DNA of 64,000 nt from positions 127,206,447 through 127,270,446 of the forward strand of contig NC_041401.2 of NCBI RefSeq assembly GCF_900747795.2. Direction: 5' to 3'. Within the stretch, counting starts at the first letter, position 1; each line of letters starts with the position of its first letter. The notes below the pieces were generated by a model. The model was not told the origin of the DNA. It made no database searches and worked only from the letters and a program-made list of their open reading frames with translations. The DNA comes from Erpetoichthys calabaricus (lineage: Eukaryota > Chordata > Cladistia > Polypteriformes > Polypteridae). Below are positions 23,317-35,985 of the stretch, piece after piece. The position numbers and the translations under genes were made by a program.

Positions 23317-24271
23317 ATGTGGCTTCAGCAAAGACTCAAAGGTTTACCAGGTTTGCTGTCTAGTAGCTGGGCTAGGCGGTTACTTGCTGGACTACTCCTG
23401 TTGTTAATCATGTACTGGTATCTAACTTCTGATAGTATCCTGCGTCTTTTAAGTAACACTTCAGTACCCCGAGGCGTAACAGGGGTATGCTTACAATCTG
23501 AGATGCAAAGATGGAAGGCCCTGGTGGACAGAGGTGATGGAATTATAATTGAACCACAAAGCATTGTATCTGGGCCAGCACTAGTTGGCAATGGCTATGT
23601 TATGGTAGACATTGAAACAAACAAGCTTTGGGTTTCTTCACAGACTGGTTCCATCCCAGCTCACCATACAGATTACCCTCCACTGGTTGCTCTGAAGCTG
23701 GATGGGGTACGGGCAGAAGCACGGACTTCATTGCTTTGGTTTCATAAAGGATCAGTGCTGTCTGTACAATGCTTACTCCCTGGTCAATCCCAAGCAGCAC
23801 GGAACTGTGTTACTCTCAGAGAAGAGTATCTTGCTCATCGCAGTCGTCCCCATTTATACATCCAGAGGATATACATCTCAAATCCAACTGAAAAAGTTGT
23901 CATCTTTGATGTGTCTTCACTTTCACCTTCCTTTGGGGGCAAATTTTCTTCCAGCATAGAAAAAATAGAAGACAAAGAGTTTATTTTATCGTCAGGTAGG
24001 GTAGTAACGGAGAAGAACCAGGTTATGTTGGTAATTATCATCTCAAAGAAGATTGGCAACAAGCTGCAGGTTGCTGCTAAGTCTGAGTTTGCAGAAAATG
24101 TGTTATCGGTTGTCTTCACTTCTGAACCTATCGACTCCTCCTCAAAGGTAGAAGAGGTGTTTAGCAGACTGAGGGACAGCGCCAAAAGAGAGATGGCAGA
24201 GCTGTTGAGAATGAGCATGGAAGATCTATACCAGGAACACCAACAGGCCTGGAATAATCTTTTCCTATCTG
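23317..24271 (+). CDS. KIAA2013: KIAA2013 coding exon 1
   Basis: Encodes residues 1-318 plus the first base of codon 319 (phase 1). Donor is CTATCTG|GTGAGAGT. The open frame runs on for six more codons into the intron before a stop. Contains the signal-anchor and the first half of DUF2152, including HLYIQRIYISNPTEKV, the counterpart of a conserved human stretch. Confidence 0.96.
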
Positions 24272-27200
24272 GTGAGAGTCACACAGAGTGATTATGGTTT
24301 CATTTGGTTTAAACACTGGTCAAATAGGCATTAATGTGAAATATGCATGAAGCTGGACGTATTGCCTAAATATAAGTGTAGTGCAGACTTTTCTTCTGAT
24401 TAAAATACTAGTTTATGTTTGAATAATGCATTTAGCAGTTGAGGGAGTCTCAACAGTTTTTTTCATGCTATTTACATTCTCTAAAGTGAATCAGAGTTAG
24501 TTGTTCTGTTTCTATATTTTACACACAACAAGTTTGTACAAAAAGTAACAACTATAAAACTTGACAAATTGCCACTTTAAGTCTGTTGGCATAATGGCCT
24601 ATTTTAATAATGTTTCTTACTTGGATATAATTGATGTGTTAGAATCATAACTTGATATGCTATTTTGAAACTAGTTTTAGTTTTGAAAAAATATGGGTTT
24701 GTAAATCTAATGAAAACAATTCATTTTCTCTTAATTCCTTTGATGACTATTGGATGCTCAACAAAAATGTCATTGCCAGATAATGTAAATAAGTCTTTGT
24801 TTACAAATACATTCTTTATGCACTCTTGATGTGCTAAATTTTAAAAATGTGAATGTATTATTGATTGTTGATTTTAACAAATCAGTAACCATTTCGGTCC
24901 CTAGTTCTTACTCATATCACTTCATCTGCTTCTGCTTTTAAAATGCAGGTGTGAACTGGTATATCTAGATCTCTTAAGTCACCTTGTGTAAAGGCATCTC
25001 CAACATAAACAAGAAAAACAATGTCAAATGAAGGAAATTCATTTAGTTTCACTCTACAGTGGAAACTCCTGTTACACCACCTACCTTAATTGCTTTTCCT
25101 TTTTTTGGAGGCCTGAAACTTTTTTTTTCTCATTACAAATCAATATACTGTACTTCAGCAGGGAGATTTGTTAAAAATGTAGTTCTTTGATAGAGATAAT
25201 TTCAATGCTTATAATTTTAACCTTATTTAATGTACTGTTTCTCAGAAATGTGATTTTCTTTTCTTTTTATAGGCATAGAAATGAGAAAGATTACAGATTT
25301 TCACACACCTTCTGGTGTCACAGTAAACAAGACCCTTTATTATGTGCTGTCCTCATCTCCTGCACCACTTCTGGAAAAGAATCTGAGTCCTGAAGATAAT
25401 GAAAGGCTTGAGTCCAGTTTGAACTATGCTGACCACTGCTTCAGTGGGCATGCCACTATGCATGCTGAGAACCTGTGGCCTGAACAACTGCATAGTGCTG
25501 CCCACATTCTTCAGCTTGTCACCCTCTGGAACCTCACATTACAAAAGCGTGGTTGTAAGGCGCTAGTAACAGCTGGAGCCCAGGGGGTAATGCAGGGAAT
25601 GGTCCTGAGCTTTGGAGGGCTACAGTTTACAGAGAACCATCTACAGTTTCAGGCAGACCCTGATGTGTTGCACAATAGCTACTCATTACATGGTATCCAC
25701 TACAACAAGGACTTGATAAACCTTGCTGTACTCCTGGATGCCGAGGGAAAGCCCTTTCTGCACGTACTTGTCAAGTCTCAGGACACGCCAGTAAAGCTTT
25801 ATGCATGTGAGGCAGGCTGCACTAATGAACCAGTGGAGCTTACATCTGAGATCAAAGGCCACACATTCCCAGTTTTGGTGACTCAGCCTATCACCCCTCT
25901 GCTCTACATTTCAACAGACTTGACCCACCTACAGGATTTGAGACATACTTTACACTTGAAGGCCATACTTGCTCACGAAGAGCACATGGCAAAGCAGTAT
26001 CCTGGATTACCATTTTTGTTTTGGTTCAGTGTGGCATCTCTCATAACTTTGTTCCACCTGTTTCTCTTCAAACTAATCTACAATGAGTACTGTGGACCTG
26101 GCGCTAAACCACTCTTCCGAAGCAAGGTATAGACACTTCCTGTTACCTGCTGTCACTGATGTGTGCAAATTTCCCTCTCCTTGCAACTCATTCTTTTGCA
26201 TTTTTTTTAATTTGACTATATATTTTTTATTTATACTTTAATACTCCTAATGGAATGGATTCCAGTTTTGATAAGGCTTGCTTGGCTTGCGGTGATCTTT
26301 TTGGGCTTTCTAATAACAAATAAGGAGTTTTCTTTTTCTTTCAGCTTTCCTTTCATTCTGTACCAAAAATCAACTTGAAAAAATGGTGCTTAATTAAAAA
26401 TACAATTGTTTTAGAAATTATTAAAAAAAACCATTGTGCAGAACATTTGTTAACATGTACTTGGTTACTTTATAAAAGAACTCTAGTTACAATATGTCTA
26501 ATTTAAGATTGTAGTTTTTCCAAGTCTCATTTATTTGGTTTCATTTTGATATTTAATTCAGCATTTGTTCACTAAGAACATTTATATCTTAACATGCCAC
26601 ATGTCTGTAGCTAGGCTTGTGGAGGGGAGTCTGCATTTTTTGCTTGGGCACAATCTGAGCACAATCTCTGGGGCTGTTTTTTGCTATTTTTTAACTTTTA
26701 ATTGAGGATTTTTACTTTACTACAGTTTCGGGGTTTGCAAAGCCTACATTCGGCTTCTTGTTCATCTAATAAAGTAATTTTGAAGAACACTGACAACTGG
26801 TTCCTTTTTAGTGGAAAATACTTGTACAAAGCAGATGTTTCTCACAGGAGATACATTTAGCAATAAATATTTTGTTTAGAAGAATGCTGGTAGTTTTAGT
26901 CTCTGCTTCGTTGTCCCACTTTTTTGTTCCAAGGTTATTTTTGAGTCAATATTTAATCGATTAAAATGTATAATTAGCAAAATTCAGATGGGACATCATT
27001 CAGAAATTAGATCCAGCTTTTAGGGTTAACTGATTAAAAATAACTATCTAAATACACATTATATTTTTGTCATCTAAAATATAAACATTTAAACATTTCT
27101 ATTAGAGTCTGTATTTTATTGTTTATTGGAATTGACCTCAGGTTGTACACATTAGATTAAATAGGGATACACTGTATTTCTTCACCTCTTCCCCAAATTC

Positions 27201-30200
27201 CTAACTCTTACTGGCTAGGAGAACCTTGAAAACCTTCACTGTGAAACATAAGAAGGGCATTCGTTAGTAGTAATGGCACCTAAACTGTCTTTTCTCACCA
27301 GTCCCTCTGACTTTCTGCTTGCCAGTCTTCCAGCATTCTTCCTGATCCTACCTCTGTTAGTTGAAATAGAAGCATTTCTAAATGATTATTCATTTTTATG
27401 TAACTCGATGCAATTAACGACAACACAAAATGTATAATCTTGTCAGTGGTTTACTTCTGTTGTTTAATATACCGGTAGCTCTTAGTGACAGTACTTCAAA
27501 AAGAACTTGGTTACTGCAAGTTTTTAATGGCTGTTTTATCGGTTATAGATTGAAGTACTTTATGTTCTTAATTAAGATTTGCAGTAAGTCCTGCCCATCT
27601 TTATCTTTGTGAATTTGCCTTAAATCAAGCATGATTATATTTTAGTTACCAAAATTTGTTTTCCCTTTATTATTTTTATAACTCATGAAGACTGTTTTAC
27701 ACCTCAGAAACCATTATTCACAAAAATATAACTAACCACTTCTTTATACTGATTGACCTGTATAAACTAACTAAAAAATAAACAAAAAAATGGGAAAAAA
27801 AGAGAAACACTACAAAATAGTTCAAGTTCATATTTATTGTCATGGGGCAGCTAATCTGGTTTCCTTTTTAATAATTTACCACCCACTGGCCCTAAGCCAT
27901 AATTGCATTAAAAAAAACAAGAACTTAAGTCTGAAATTGACACATACAATAGATTCAATATTGGGTATTCTTTTTGTTAGTAATTTTTTTAAATATATCG
28001 TGCATTGTTTATAGTTTTTATCTAGTTGCCTGTTAAGCACTTGCAGTAAATCTACTTTAATGCATATTTGTCTATTAATTTAAATATTAGCTGGTCGCAA
28101 TTTTGTTTGTTTTCATACCGATGCATTAATTACAAACAAAAGGTGTTGTGCAGTGTTGCATACTTATTTCAAATATCTTCAGCTTCACTCTGCAGTATGT
28201 AACTTAATTTGTCATGGATAGTGATTTCAAAAAAATGTAGGAATAATTCACAAAAAAATGGTAATGTTTACTTATACTGACACTTAAGCCTTGCTACCTG
28301 CAGTATTTTGAACATAATGTGTTGATTAGGTTGTAATGTTGTTGACAAAGCACTTCTTACTGCTGGGAAATTAAGTCCCATCCTCTACACTGTTTGCACT
28401 TATAGTGTTAGAAGTTATTACTTTATTATAATTAGTTAGTCCTTTATTTTCAGAATTATTTAGATAATTATTGGAACTACTAGCTGTGTTACCTGGCTTC
28501 GCCTGGGAGCTCTAAAATTAGATCTGCCTCATCATAAAATGGATTTGAATAAAAGTCTACCAATAGGAAACAGTTTTTTTATTTAGAAATTAGAAGTTAA
28601 GTATGTGTACTAACTCAAAGACAACATCCCCAGTTGTTTTTTTCTCCTCTCTACGGTCTTCTGAACTAAAAAAGCAACTCGGCATGAGTTATAAAAATAA
28701 ATCCTGCTTGGCTATAGCAGATATTTTGCTTTTTCCTATGAAGTGGGCAAAAAATATGCTGCAAACATTCTTAAAGATGAATGTTAAAAGGTATTGCACG
28801 TTTGCAATGTACGATGTGCATGCAGAGGGATAATAGCATTGGCTTTTAAAAAAAATGTAAGGCACTTCCTTGATATATAGTGTAATCTGTTAATGTCAGA
28901 TTTATTATGATGTGCACACAGTACAATTCAATTCCTATTGAAGTGACCCTCCATGTGGACAGGGGAGAAAGGAAGACATTGTGGAAATAAAAAAAAAATG
29001 AAAGGCACATTCATATTTATGGGTACAATAAAGATTAAAGAAACAGAATAGTGTCTTTAAGCAATGTTACGGCAAGAAAAGAAATAAGCTATAACTGTTT
29101 ACATCCCTGACTGCCACTTTTCCATTGTTATGGCCATGGAGAACATCCTGACTGCTACTCTGGCATTTTATTCGACTCTGAAACATACTGTTTCGCTATC
29201 GTGTTTCAGTCCAGTTCGTTGCTCATTGACCCTTCCAACTCGCAAATCTTACTCCATTTCCCATTTTTGACACTAGTCTCTTTGCATAGAGAGCTGTATG
29301 CGGTCCTCTCCTATGAATGCCATTGGTTGTGGGAGCCTGATGAGCTCAGCCCTCAGTTTCTTTCAGTAGATTTAATTTGTATAGGCTGAAGTCTGCTGGC
29401 TAGTGCCAAAAACAAATGCTGACTCAGCTACTTAAAGTTATTGATGTGCCACTTCACAGCTGAGAGACTACACTTATTGCCTGCAAGCAGTGCTTGAAAT
29501 GGTACTGACAGTACTCTGTTTAGTCAGTGTCTTGTTTCTCCTTTAGATTTGTTGCTTTTCCCCTTGTAATTTGGAGTACATGTACTGCATCTCAGTACTG
29601 TATATGGTATCGATGGGGGGCTCCCCTTAAAGCATAAAGAGCCGTTGATATTGGCCCATTTCAAGCAATACAGTGGCTCTTTCCATTCAAACTTTGCTTA
29701 TGATGCTTTGACCAGGCTGCCTACCCTCATCCACAGGGCACTACTACTAAACAAACTAAGCACAGGAGTCTCACACTGTTCCTGCTGTACATATGAGTAC
29801 CTGACAGCTTTCTTGTGAGGTGTGCAAAGTTTAAAAAAAATAAATGGTAATGACCGCAGTTTGGTGCTTTAAGGAAATTTTGGCAAATGTTTGGCTCTAA
29901 TCAATGATGTTTATTTTCAATGATGTGTCCAACCAGTCAGCAATGGATGATATCGACCACTGGCTCAGCCCTAATCAGAAGTACTATAAAATGAAGTACT
30001 TTTCTGTATTTAAATGATTGATTTACTAGAGTTACTTACTCTTGGAAAATCTTGCATAAAGTTGCACATGAGTAAAACACTTCTGCTGTAAATCAATTCC
30101 TGCGTTTCCAACTGACCTTGACTTGTTGATGGTCATCACAAAACAGAATTTTGCAGGAAACTATTCTTTTTGAATTGAAACTGGTCATCATTAGCAATAA

Positions 30201-31883
30201 TGTGAATTTTGATTGTATATTGTTATCATTAGATGTTTACAATTTTCTTTTGTTTCCATTGTTTACTCAAACATTTCTTTTTGTTTTTTGTCAGGTTTAT
30301 GTTTAAGCATGTTTTTTGCTATAACCGTAGCCAGACAATACTCAATGTCCTAACAGTAAATATTATTTTACTTTTACTTATTAGGAGCAGAAAGGGCATT
30401 TATAGGCTGCACATTACATGGCCTATGCCAGTGTTTTCCAGCCTCGGTCCTGTGGGCCCCCTGTGACTACAGGTTTTTGTTCCAACCAGATTCCTAATCA
30501 GTGACAACACTGATAGCACTGATCTCATTTAATTAGCTGTTATTATTGTTCTTTTTTTCTACATTCAGAAAAGCACAGCAGCATGATTTTTACATGTATA
30601 AGACATTTAGAAATATTTCTGCTTTTGCTATAGATTTAAATGCTTAACTCTCTTTTGTTAATTAGATAGATAGTTTCATTATATTTTTGCCCTTTCTCTG
30701 TGCAGTTTTTCCCTTCATTGTATCTTATTAATGACAATTAAAAATGAGCAGAGCAGACACACTGGCAAACAACACTGAATACTCAAAGGCTGCAAGTACT
30801 TTAGCATCAGATTCACTAATTAGTAAATAATGGATTAATTAAACAATTAGAATGCCTAGAAAAGTAGAATGAAAATATTGTTAAAAAGAAAAAAAATACA
30901 TTTTTCCTATATAACTGCTTTGTACATTTTAATATATACCAGTGTGTGTGTGTGTGTGTGTGTGTCTATATACAGTAATCCCTCCTCCATCGCGGGGGTT
31001 GCGTTCCAGAGCCACCCGCGAAATAAGAAAATCCGCGAAGTAGAAACCATATGTTTATATGGATATTTTTATATTGTCATGCTTGGGTCACAGATTTGCG
31101 CAGAAACACAGGAGGTTGTAGAGAGACAGGAACGTTATTCAAACACTGCAAACAAACATTTGTCTCTTTGTCAAAAGTTTAAACTGTGCTCCATGACAAG
31201 ACAGAGATGACAGTTCTGTCTCACAATTAAAAGAATGCAAACATATCTTCCTCTTCAAAGGAGTGCGTGTCAGGAGCACAGGCTGTCAGAAACAGAGAGC
31301 AAAGCAAACAAATCAATAGGGCTGTTTGGCTTTTAAGTATGCGAAGCACTGCCGCTACAAAGCTGTTGAAGGCGGCAGCTCACACCCCCTCCGTCAGGAG
31401 CAGGGTGAGAGAGAGAGAGAGAGAGACAGAGAAAAACAAAACAGTGAAAAATCAATACGTGCCCTTTGAGCTTTTAAGTATGTGAAGCACCGTGCAGCAT
31501 GTCGCTTCACGAAGCAGCTACACACAGAAGGTAGCAACGTGAAGATAATCTTTCAGCATTTTTAGACGAGCGTCCGTATCGTCTAGGTGTGCGAACAGCC
31601 CCCCTGCTCACACCCCCTACGTCAGGATCAGAGAAAGTCAGCGCAAGAGACACAGAGAAAAGTAAGTTGGGTAGCTTCTCAGCCATCTGCCAATAGCGTC
31701 CCTTGTATGAAATCAACTGGGCAAACCAACTGAGGAAGCATGTACCAGAAATTAAAAGACCCATTGTCCTCAGAAATCCGCGAACCAGCAAAAAATCCGC
31801 GATATATATTTAAATATGCTTACATATAAAATCCGCGATAGAGTGAAGCCGCGAAAGGTGAAGCGCGATATAGCGAGGGATCA

Positions 31884-31926
<43 letters not shown>

Positions 31927-34900
31927 TACCAAAGTTAGTTTTCTAATTTCTATATTGTTCCCAAAACACAGAACTTGGGAAATAACACATCACTTAATTA
32001 GCTCAGGAGTCCAATTAAAAACAGAAGTCGGTTGGAACAAAAACCTGCAGCCACAGGGGGGGCCACAGGACCGAGGTTGGGAAACACTAGCCTATGCAAT
32101 AAATTGAATGTTTTAAGCATTGTACAGAAATAAACCAGGTGAAACATTGTCAACTACGTACAGCATTGGCCATGGAAAGCATCTCCATTGGCAGTGTTTT
32201 TGATCTGGAAGAGATTGCATCAGAACTACATATTAAAGGGACATCACTGATTCAGTAATGTTATAAAGGTGGAATGTCTGCCAATAAAAAAACAAAAATC
32301 ACAAACTCACTCAAAAGCACTATCCTGATCTGTTTCTATTACATTCTGTACAACAACATCTCCATCAGCAATGGAAAAAATTGTGCTTCATTTTCTGTTC
32401 AATTGTAGCTTGCTTCCATTTGTTAATTTACTGTTTTTAATTTCCTTTTTGCTTCTCTGACTTCAAAAAGTGTTTTAATGCTGACTGTTGATTTGATGGG
32501 TATCAAATAAGCTACTGCATGAGAAAGTGGGTTGCAACACCAATCGTGAGGAGTAAGAAGAAGCCTACAGAGTAGGGAGTACCCAAGGTTATTTAGTTCA
32601 ACTTCAAGGACAGCACTGTTTCTCTTTCTCTTCTTCCCACCTACTCTCACACCAGCAGCTGCACCTGGCACTCTCTATAGCAGTCTTGCTAACCATGTAT
32701 TCTTTGAGCTTCACCGAACTTTCCTGCTCTAAATTTGCTTCTGCAAGCAGCCTTCATTTGCATAAACCAGCATACCCTCATTTCTTTGTATGATAGATTG
32801 TCCAACATGAGGTGAAGAGTGGATTCATTTTGTTAGTGTCCCGTTTGTTACAGAATTACTACTGCCAAATATCGACAAAAAAACACAGACCAGCTAAATT
32901 TCCTTTTCCTGTAACGTCACCAAATTTCAGTTAAATTGGTCAGAGATTTTGGGGTACTTAGTTTTTCTATTAAGGGAGGAGGTTACCCCTAAATATTGAT
33001 ATATTGAAATGTTCTTTTCATAGCTGATATTTATTGAGGCAGATGTACAATCCTGTCGACCTTAAACTTTAACTTAATTGGAAATAGTTTTTTTTTTTTT
33101 GTTGATATGTGAATGAGTGAGTTAGTCAGTCAACTTTGCATTATATACAGTGCCCTCCATAATGTTTAGGACAAAGACACGTTTTTCCTTGAGTTACCTC
33201 TTTGTTCCACAATTTAAAATTACAAATCACACAATTTAGATGTGATTAACATGCACATTTCAGACTTTCATTTAATAGAACTTGAATACACCTCAGTCAC
33301 ACCTTGTACAATTGAGAACCCTTTTTATTCATGGTCCCTCCATTTCAGGGTACCAAAATGGTTGGGACAATTGGCATTACAGGTGTTTTTGGGCACTCAG
33401 GTAAGTTTCATTGCTTCATTAGTGCAAGCGTAGGATACCTCAGGTTGTTTCTATCTATAGACTACCTTTGGAGTCGGTAGTTGCCATTGTTCACCATGAG
33501 GACAAGAGTTGTGCTAATGAAAGTCAAAGAAGTTATTACGAGACTGAAAAACAAGAGACACTTTGTTAATTGGGATTTTTTTTCACCAACCTTGGAAAGA
33601 ATGGAATTTTATTAGCCTTGGCTGTAAAGTTCCTAGTGTTTACTGAAGCGTACTGAACCAGACAGACTAATACATTTTCTTAACCCACTCAGTACAGTAA
33701 AGACTCAGGAAAGTCTTAGCATTATGCAGGCAGCACCAGATGAAAGACAATAAATCAACCCATGAGGCCAATTTACATAAGGAACCATTGCACCTATAGT
33801 GCATCTTTAGGTTGTGGGAAGAAACCAAAGAACTAAGGAAAAACATATTCAAGGGACCATGTTGCTGCCAGGAAAAAGAACCACTGACTTGATATCCTAA
33901 TACTCTTTCTTGTACTTGCTGCCCTTTGTATGCCACAGTTTTGTATGTGTGTGTGTGTGTGTGTGTATATATACCGAACCCCCTTACAACCTCCCCCTTC
34001 ATCTCCACTCTTCACCAGCTACGTATATATTCCCTTTGATTCCTGTATGTCTGATCATTTTCCTCTGATGAAGACACCTGGCAGGTTGTCAAAAGCTTAG
34101 GAATAAAAAACTATTTTAAGATACGTGACTCATTTTTTTCCTTTGTGGATCTCCAGCTACAAATATGCAAACCGTATCACAGACCTTTGGTTCCACATAT
34201 AATATGTATAGTTGTCAGCTGAGGCAAGGATAGGACTTGAAAGAAATTCTGGGGTGCCAGTTGGACTATCTTGTAAGGTAAAATAATTGAAAATAGCAGG
34301 CACCTGAGAGGACATTGTGTAAACAAAATAATCTTTTAGCTGATGGTTTCAAATCGATAGGCTGTCGAGAGTAGTCCAGTCACAGAGTAGGAGCTCCGTA
34401 ACACAGGTCACATGTGCTAAATGAGACGCCACCTTTCAGGAGTGTCTTATTTTTATAGCTCCTGGACCCAAAGGGGTGGGGTCAGTTGCCCTTAGTGGGT
34501 GTCTTTTCTGAGTTATGGGTGATAAGAGAGATAAGAGAATTAGTGATCGCCCCTCCAGTGTCCCTGGGTGGTAGTGCTTACCGTAGATGAGCCTGGAAGG
34601 TAATCTTTGGACGTGCAATCTTGACAATACATATACTGTACAGTCTATAATTTTACTTTCAGTTCCTTTTGCATAGTTCAGTTCTCAAACATTAATTGTA
34701 ATTCTTTATTTTTATGTTACTCCAATGTCATTCTTGTAATTTTAGCTCCTGTCACCAAGACCACATCCATTACCCCTCTATATACTGCATTAAAACATTT
34801 AAGCAACCCATCAGAGAAAGTTTATATGATTCTTTTTTATCAGTGTACATGAACTCAGAAATATGATTTCATGAAGTACCTAATGATCCACAACTGTAAT

Positions 34901-35985
34901 TGCTGAGGCACTAGAATTTTTTTTTTTTTTGCTCAATCCTGATAACTACACATATATTCTGATCACCTTCCCACCCTTTATATTATTACTTCCATCAGTT
35001 GTATTAAATTTTAAACTTCAGATTGCCACCTCAGAACTTTCCAGTCCCTTGCAGAGCAATACACTCATTACTAACTATACAATTTGAAGGGCCCTTTTAC
35101 ACTACTTTTAAATAAAGCAACAAAATAATGTTTGGTAAAGTCTTAGTACTATCATTTTTCAGCTTTGAGAAGGAAGTATTTTTCCCAGAATTCATTTTAT
35201 AAATCTTTGGACTTACGGTGCATGCCATATCATAAATTTGTTTTTGTTTTTCATAATTTGAAAAAAAAAGTACATCATACTATTCCCTTTGAAAGTCTTG
35301 CTTCTTTTCCCAAACTTATTCTCATCTTTCAGCTAATTTCTTATCCCCCAAAACCCCTGATATTCTTTGGCTAGCATTAGTTCTATAGTTTTGTTGCATG
35401 TTTTTCTTTTTTAATCTTTACATATTTTTCCTAAACAGTGTTTTAATTTGCACTGTAAAAAATACTACATAATTTTACATAATGTCTTACCAAATTAATA
35501 TAATCCCAGAGCTCCTGTATGTACTGTAGCAAAGGCAAATTCAATGGCTTGTTATTTTGAGTCATACTGCATAATCAGGTCAAGAGGGATGAGGCTTAAC
35601 CCCCATGTGACCAGTTCAAAGATGAGTTTTAGTTAATATGATTTTTTTAGTTTTACTATTTATTTTGAACCTTTGTGTTTTGCTCATGTAAATTACCTGG
35701 CAAAGATCAATTATAGAGCTCAGCCTGAAAGACGCCTACTTTTTTATTTTGAATGTTTTTGAGGTGATACAAAGAAGGAATAAGTGAAGCATTTGTGTTC
35801 TAATTTTTCTGTCTATTCTCTTTTGCTTCAGTGCACTTTGCAAATAGTCATATCTTTCTGAAACTAGATGCAGCGCTAAATTTGGACAAGTAGAAAAAAG
35901 TTAATTGAATAGAAACCTTGTGAATTGATATTTGGCTGAAGCTGTTATTCCTATTAACTTTTAACAGGGTGACCCCAGTGTCTGA
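23317..35985 (+). CDS. KIAA2013: KIAA2013 orthologue, DUF2152 membrane protein (three exons)
   Basis: Coding exons 23317-24271, 25273-26126 and 35968-35985 join in frame (955+854+18 bases) to 608 codons and a stop. The start MWLQQRLKGLPGLLSSSWAR is near-identical to the human N-terminus as I know it. Order: N-terminal membrane anchor (residues about 21-37, AGLLLLLIMYWYL), a long lumenal/extracellular DUF2152 domain with four N-glycosylation sequons (Asn 47, 337, 355, 405), a C-terminal membrane segment (about 565-587, FLFWFSVASLITLFHLFLF), and a short tail ending SK-GDPSV (human SK-EDPSV). The function of the family is unknown. The human protein is about 26 residues longer, mostly in the variable region after the anchor. 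The start is supported by family match and an A at -3. Splice sites are all GT-AG. There is no sign of decay: this is the only intact host gene in the window. Confidence 0.96.
24272..25272 (+). other. KIAA2013 intron 1
   Basis: A 1001-bp AT-rich GT-AG intron with a pyrimidine-rich acceptor (TTTTCTTTTCTTTTTATAG). No repeat or other gene recognised in it. Confidence 0.9.
25273..26126 (+). CDS. KIAA2013: KIAA2013 coding exon 2
   Basis: Starts with GC that completes Gly319, then IEMRKITDFHTPSGVTVNKT. Carries the most conserved half of the family (CFSGHATMHAENLWP, SFGGLQFTENHLQFQADPDV) and the C-terminal membrane segment. Donor is AGCAAG|GTATAG. If this donor is not used, one more codon (Val) and a TAG follow at once, so intron retention would swap the last five residues for a single Val. 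Confidence 0.96.
26127..28479 (+). other. KIAA2013 intron 2, proximal part
   Basis: No coding sequence or clear repeat. An AATAAA at 26768-26773 could serve as the poly(A) signal of a transcript that retains the start of this intron. Otherwise AT-rich unique-looking DNA. Confidence 0.6.
30429..32089. mobile_element. hAT-type non-autonomous element with 8-bp target duplication
   Basis: Exact 8-bp direct repeats GCCTATGC (30421-30428 and 32090-32097), the size made by hAT transposases, flank CAGTGTTTTCC...GGGAAACACTA ends. Inner arms such as GGTTTTTGTTCCAACC (left) and GGTTGGAACAAAAACCTGCA (right) form a long imperfect inverted repeat. The element itself has no coding sequence. A Tigger-like element (30973-31886) lies inside it. 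Confidence 0.88.
30973..31886. mobile_element. Tigger/pogo-like non-autonomous element nested in the hAT element
   Basis: Ends CAGTAATCCCTCCTCCATCG and, inverted, CAGTGATCCCTCGCTATATC, each beside a TA dinucleotide (30971-30972, 31887-31888). TA target and CAGTNATCCCTC-type ends point to the pogo/Tigger branch of Tc1/mariner. The inside is repeat-built: units containing GCTTTTAAGTATG.GAAGCAC and CTCACACCCCCT.CGTCAGGA occur two to three times. No transposase. Confidence 0.65.
33148..33570 (+). mobile_element. 5' end of a Tc1-like element
   Basis: After TA it begins CAGTGCCCTCCATAATGTTT, a terminal repeat common in fish Tc1-like elements as I know them. The sequence fades out near 33570 and no second terminus is found, so the copy is truncated. 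Confidence 0.6.
33571..35967. other. KIAA2013 intron 2, distal part
   Basis: 33727-33880 is a strongly diverged minus-strand SINE (TCTTTAGGTTGTGGGAAGAA core). (TG)n at 33944-33967. 34040-34190 resembles a dispersed repeat (GATGAAGACACCTGGCAGGT). 34430-34620 is a GC-richer block of unknown nature. The last 40 bases lead into the exon 3 acceptor. Confidence 0.45.
35968..35985 (+). CDS. KIAA2013: KIAA2013 coding exon 3 (five codons and stop)
   Basis: After the acceptor CTTTTAACAG, GGTGACCCCAGTGTCTGA encodes GDPSV and stop in the phase required by exon 2. The human protein ends EDPSV, so four of five residues agree at exactly the expected place. It lies 9841 bases beyond exon 2 and would be missed by gene finders that accept the TAG right after exon 2. 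Confidence 0.9.
   Translation, partial: GDPSV

Larger units (their letters stand above)
28480..33146 (-). mobile_element. Probable Helitron in KIAA2013 intron 2 (nested host element)
   Basis: The low end reads CTAG with an adjoining imperfect hairpin (CCAGGCGAAGCCAGG on the minus strand), a Helitron-type 3' terminus followed by T. The high end near 33100-33146 reads on the minus strand GCAAAGTTGACTGACTAACT, resembling the CTGACTGACTCACTCACT 5' region of the Helitron at 3685. The hAT-like element 30429-32089 is nested inside. No helicase sequence is visible, and the two ends may belong to different copies. Confidence 0.4.

Noticed and set aside
23325-24218. Minus-strand and other-frame open frames over KIAA2013 exon 1
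   Set aside because: Shadows of the real coding frame; no family match.
25187-25393. 68-codon frame overlapping the exon 2 start
   Set aside because: Different frame from the conserved KIAA2013 sequence; chance.
31507-31791. 94-codon minus-strand frame in the Tigger-like element
   Set aside because: No transposase motif; runs through the internal repeat units.
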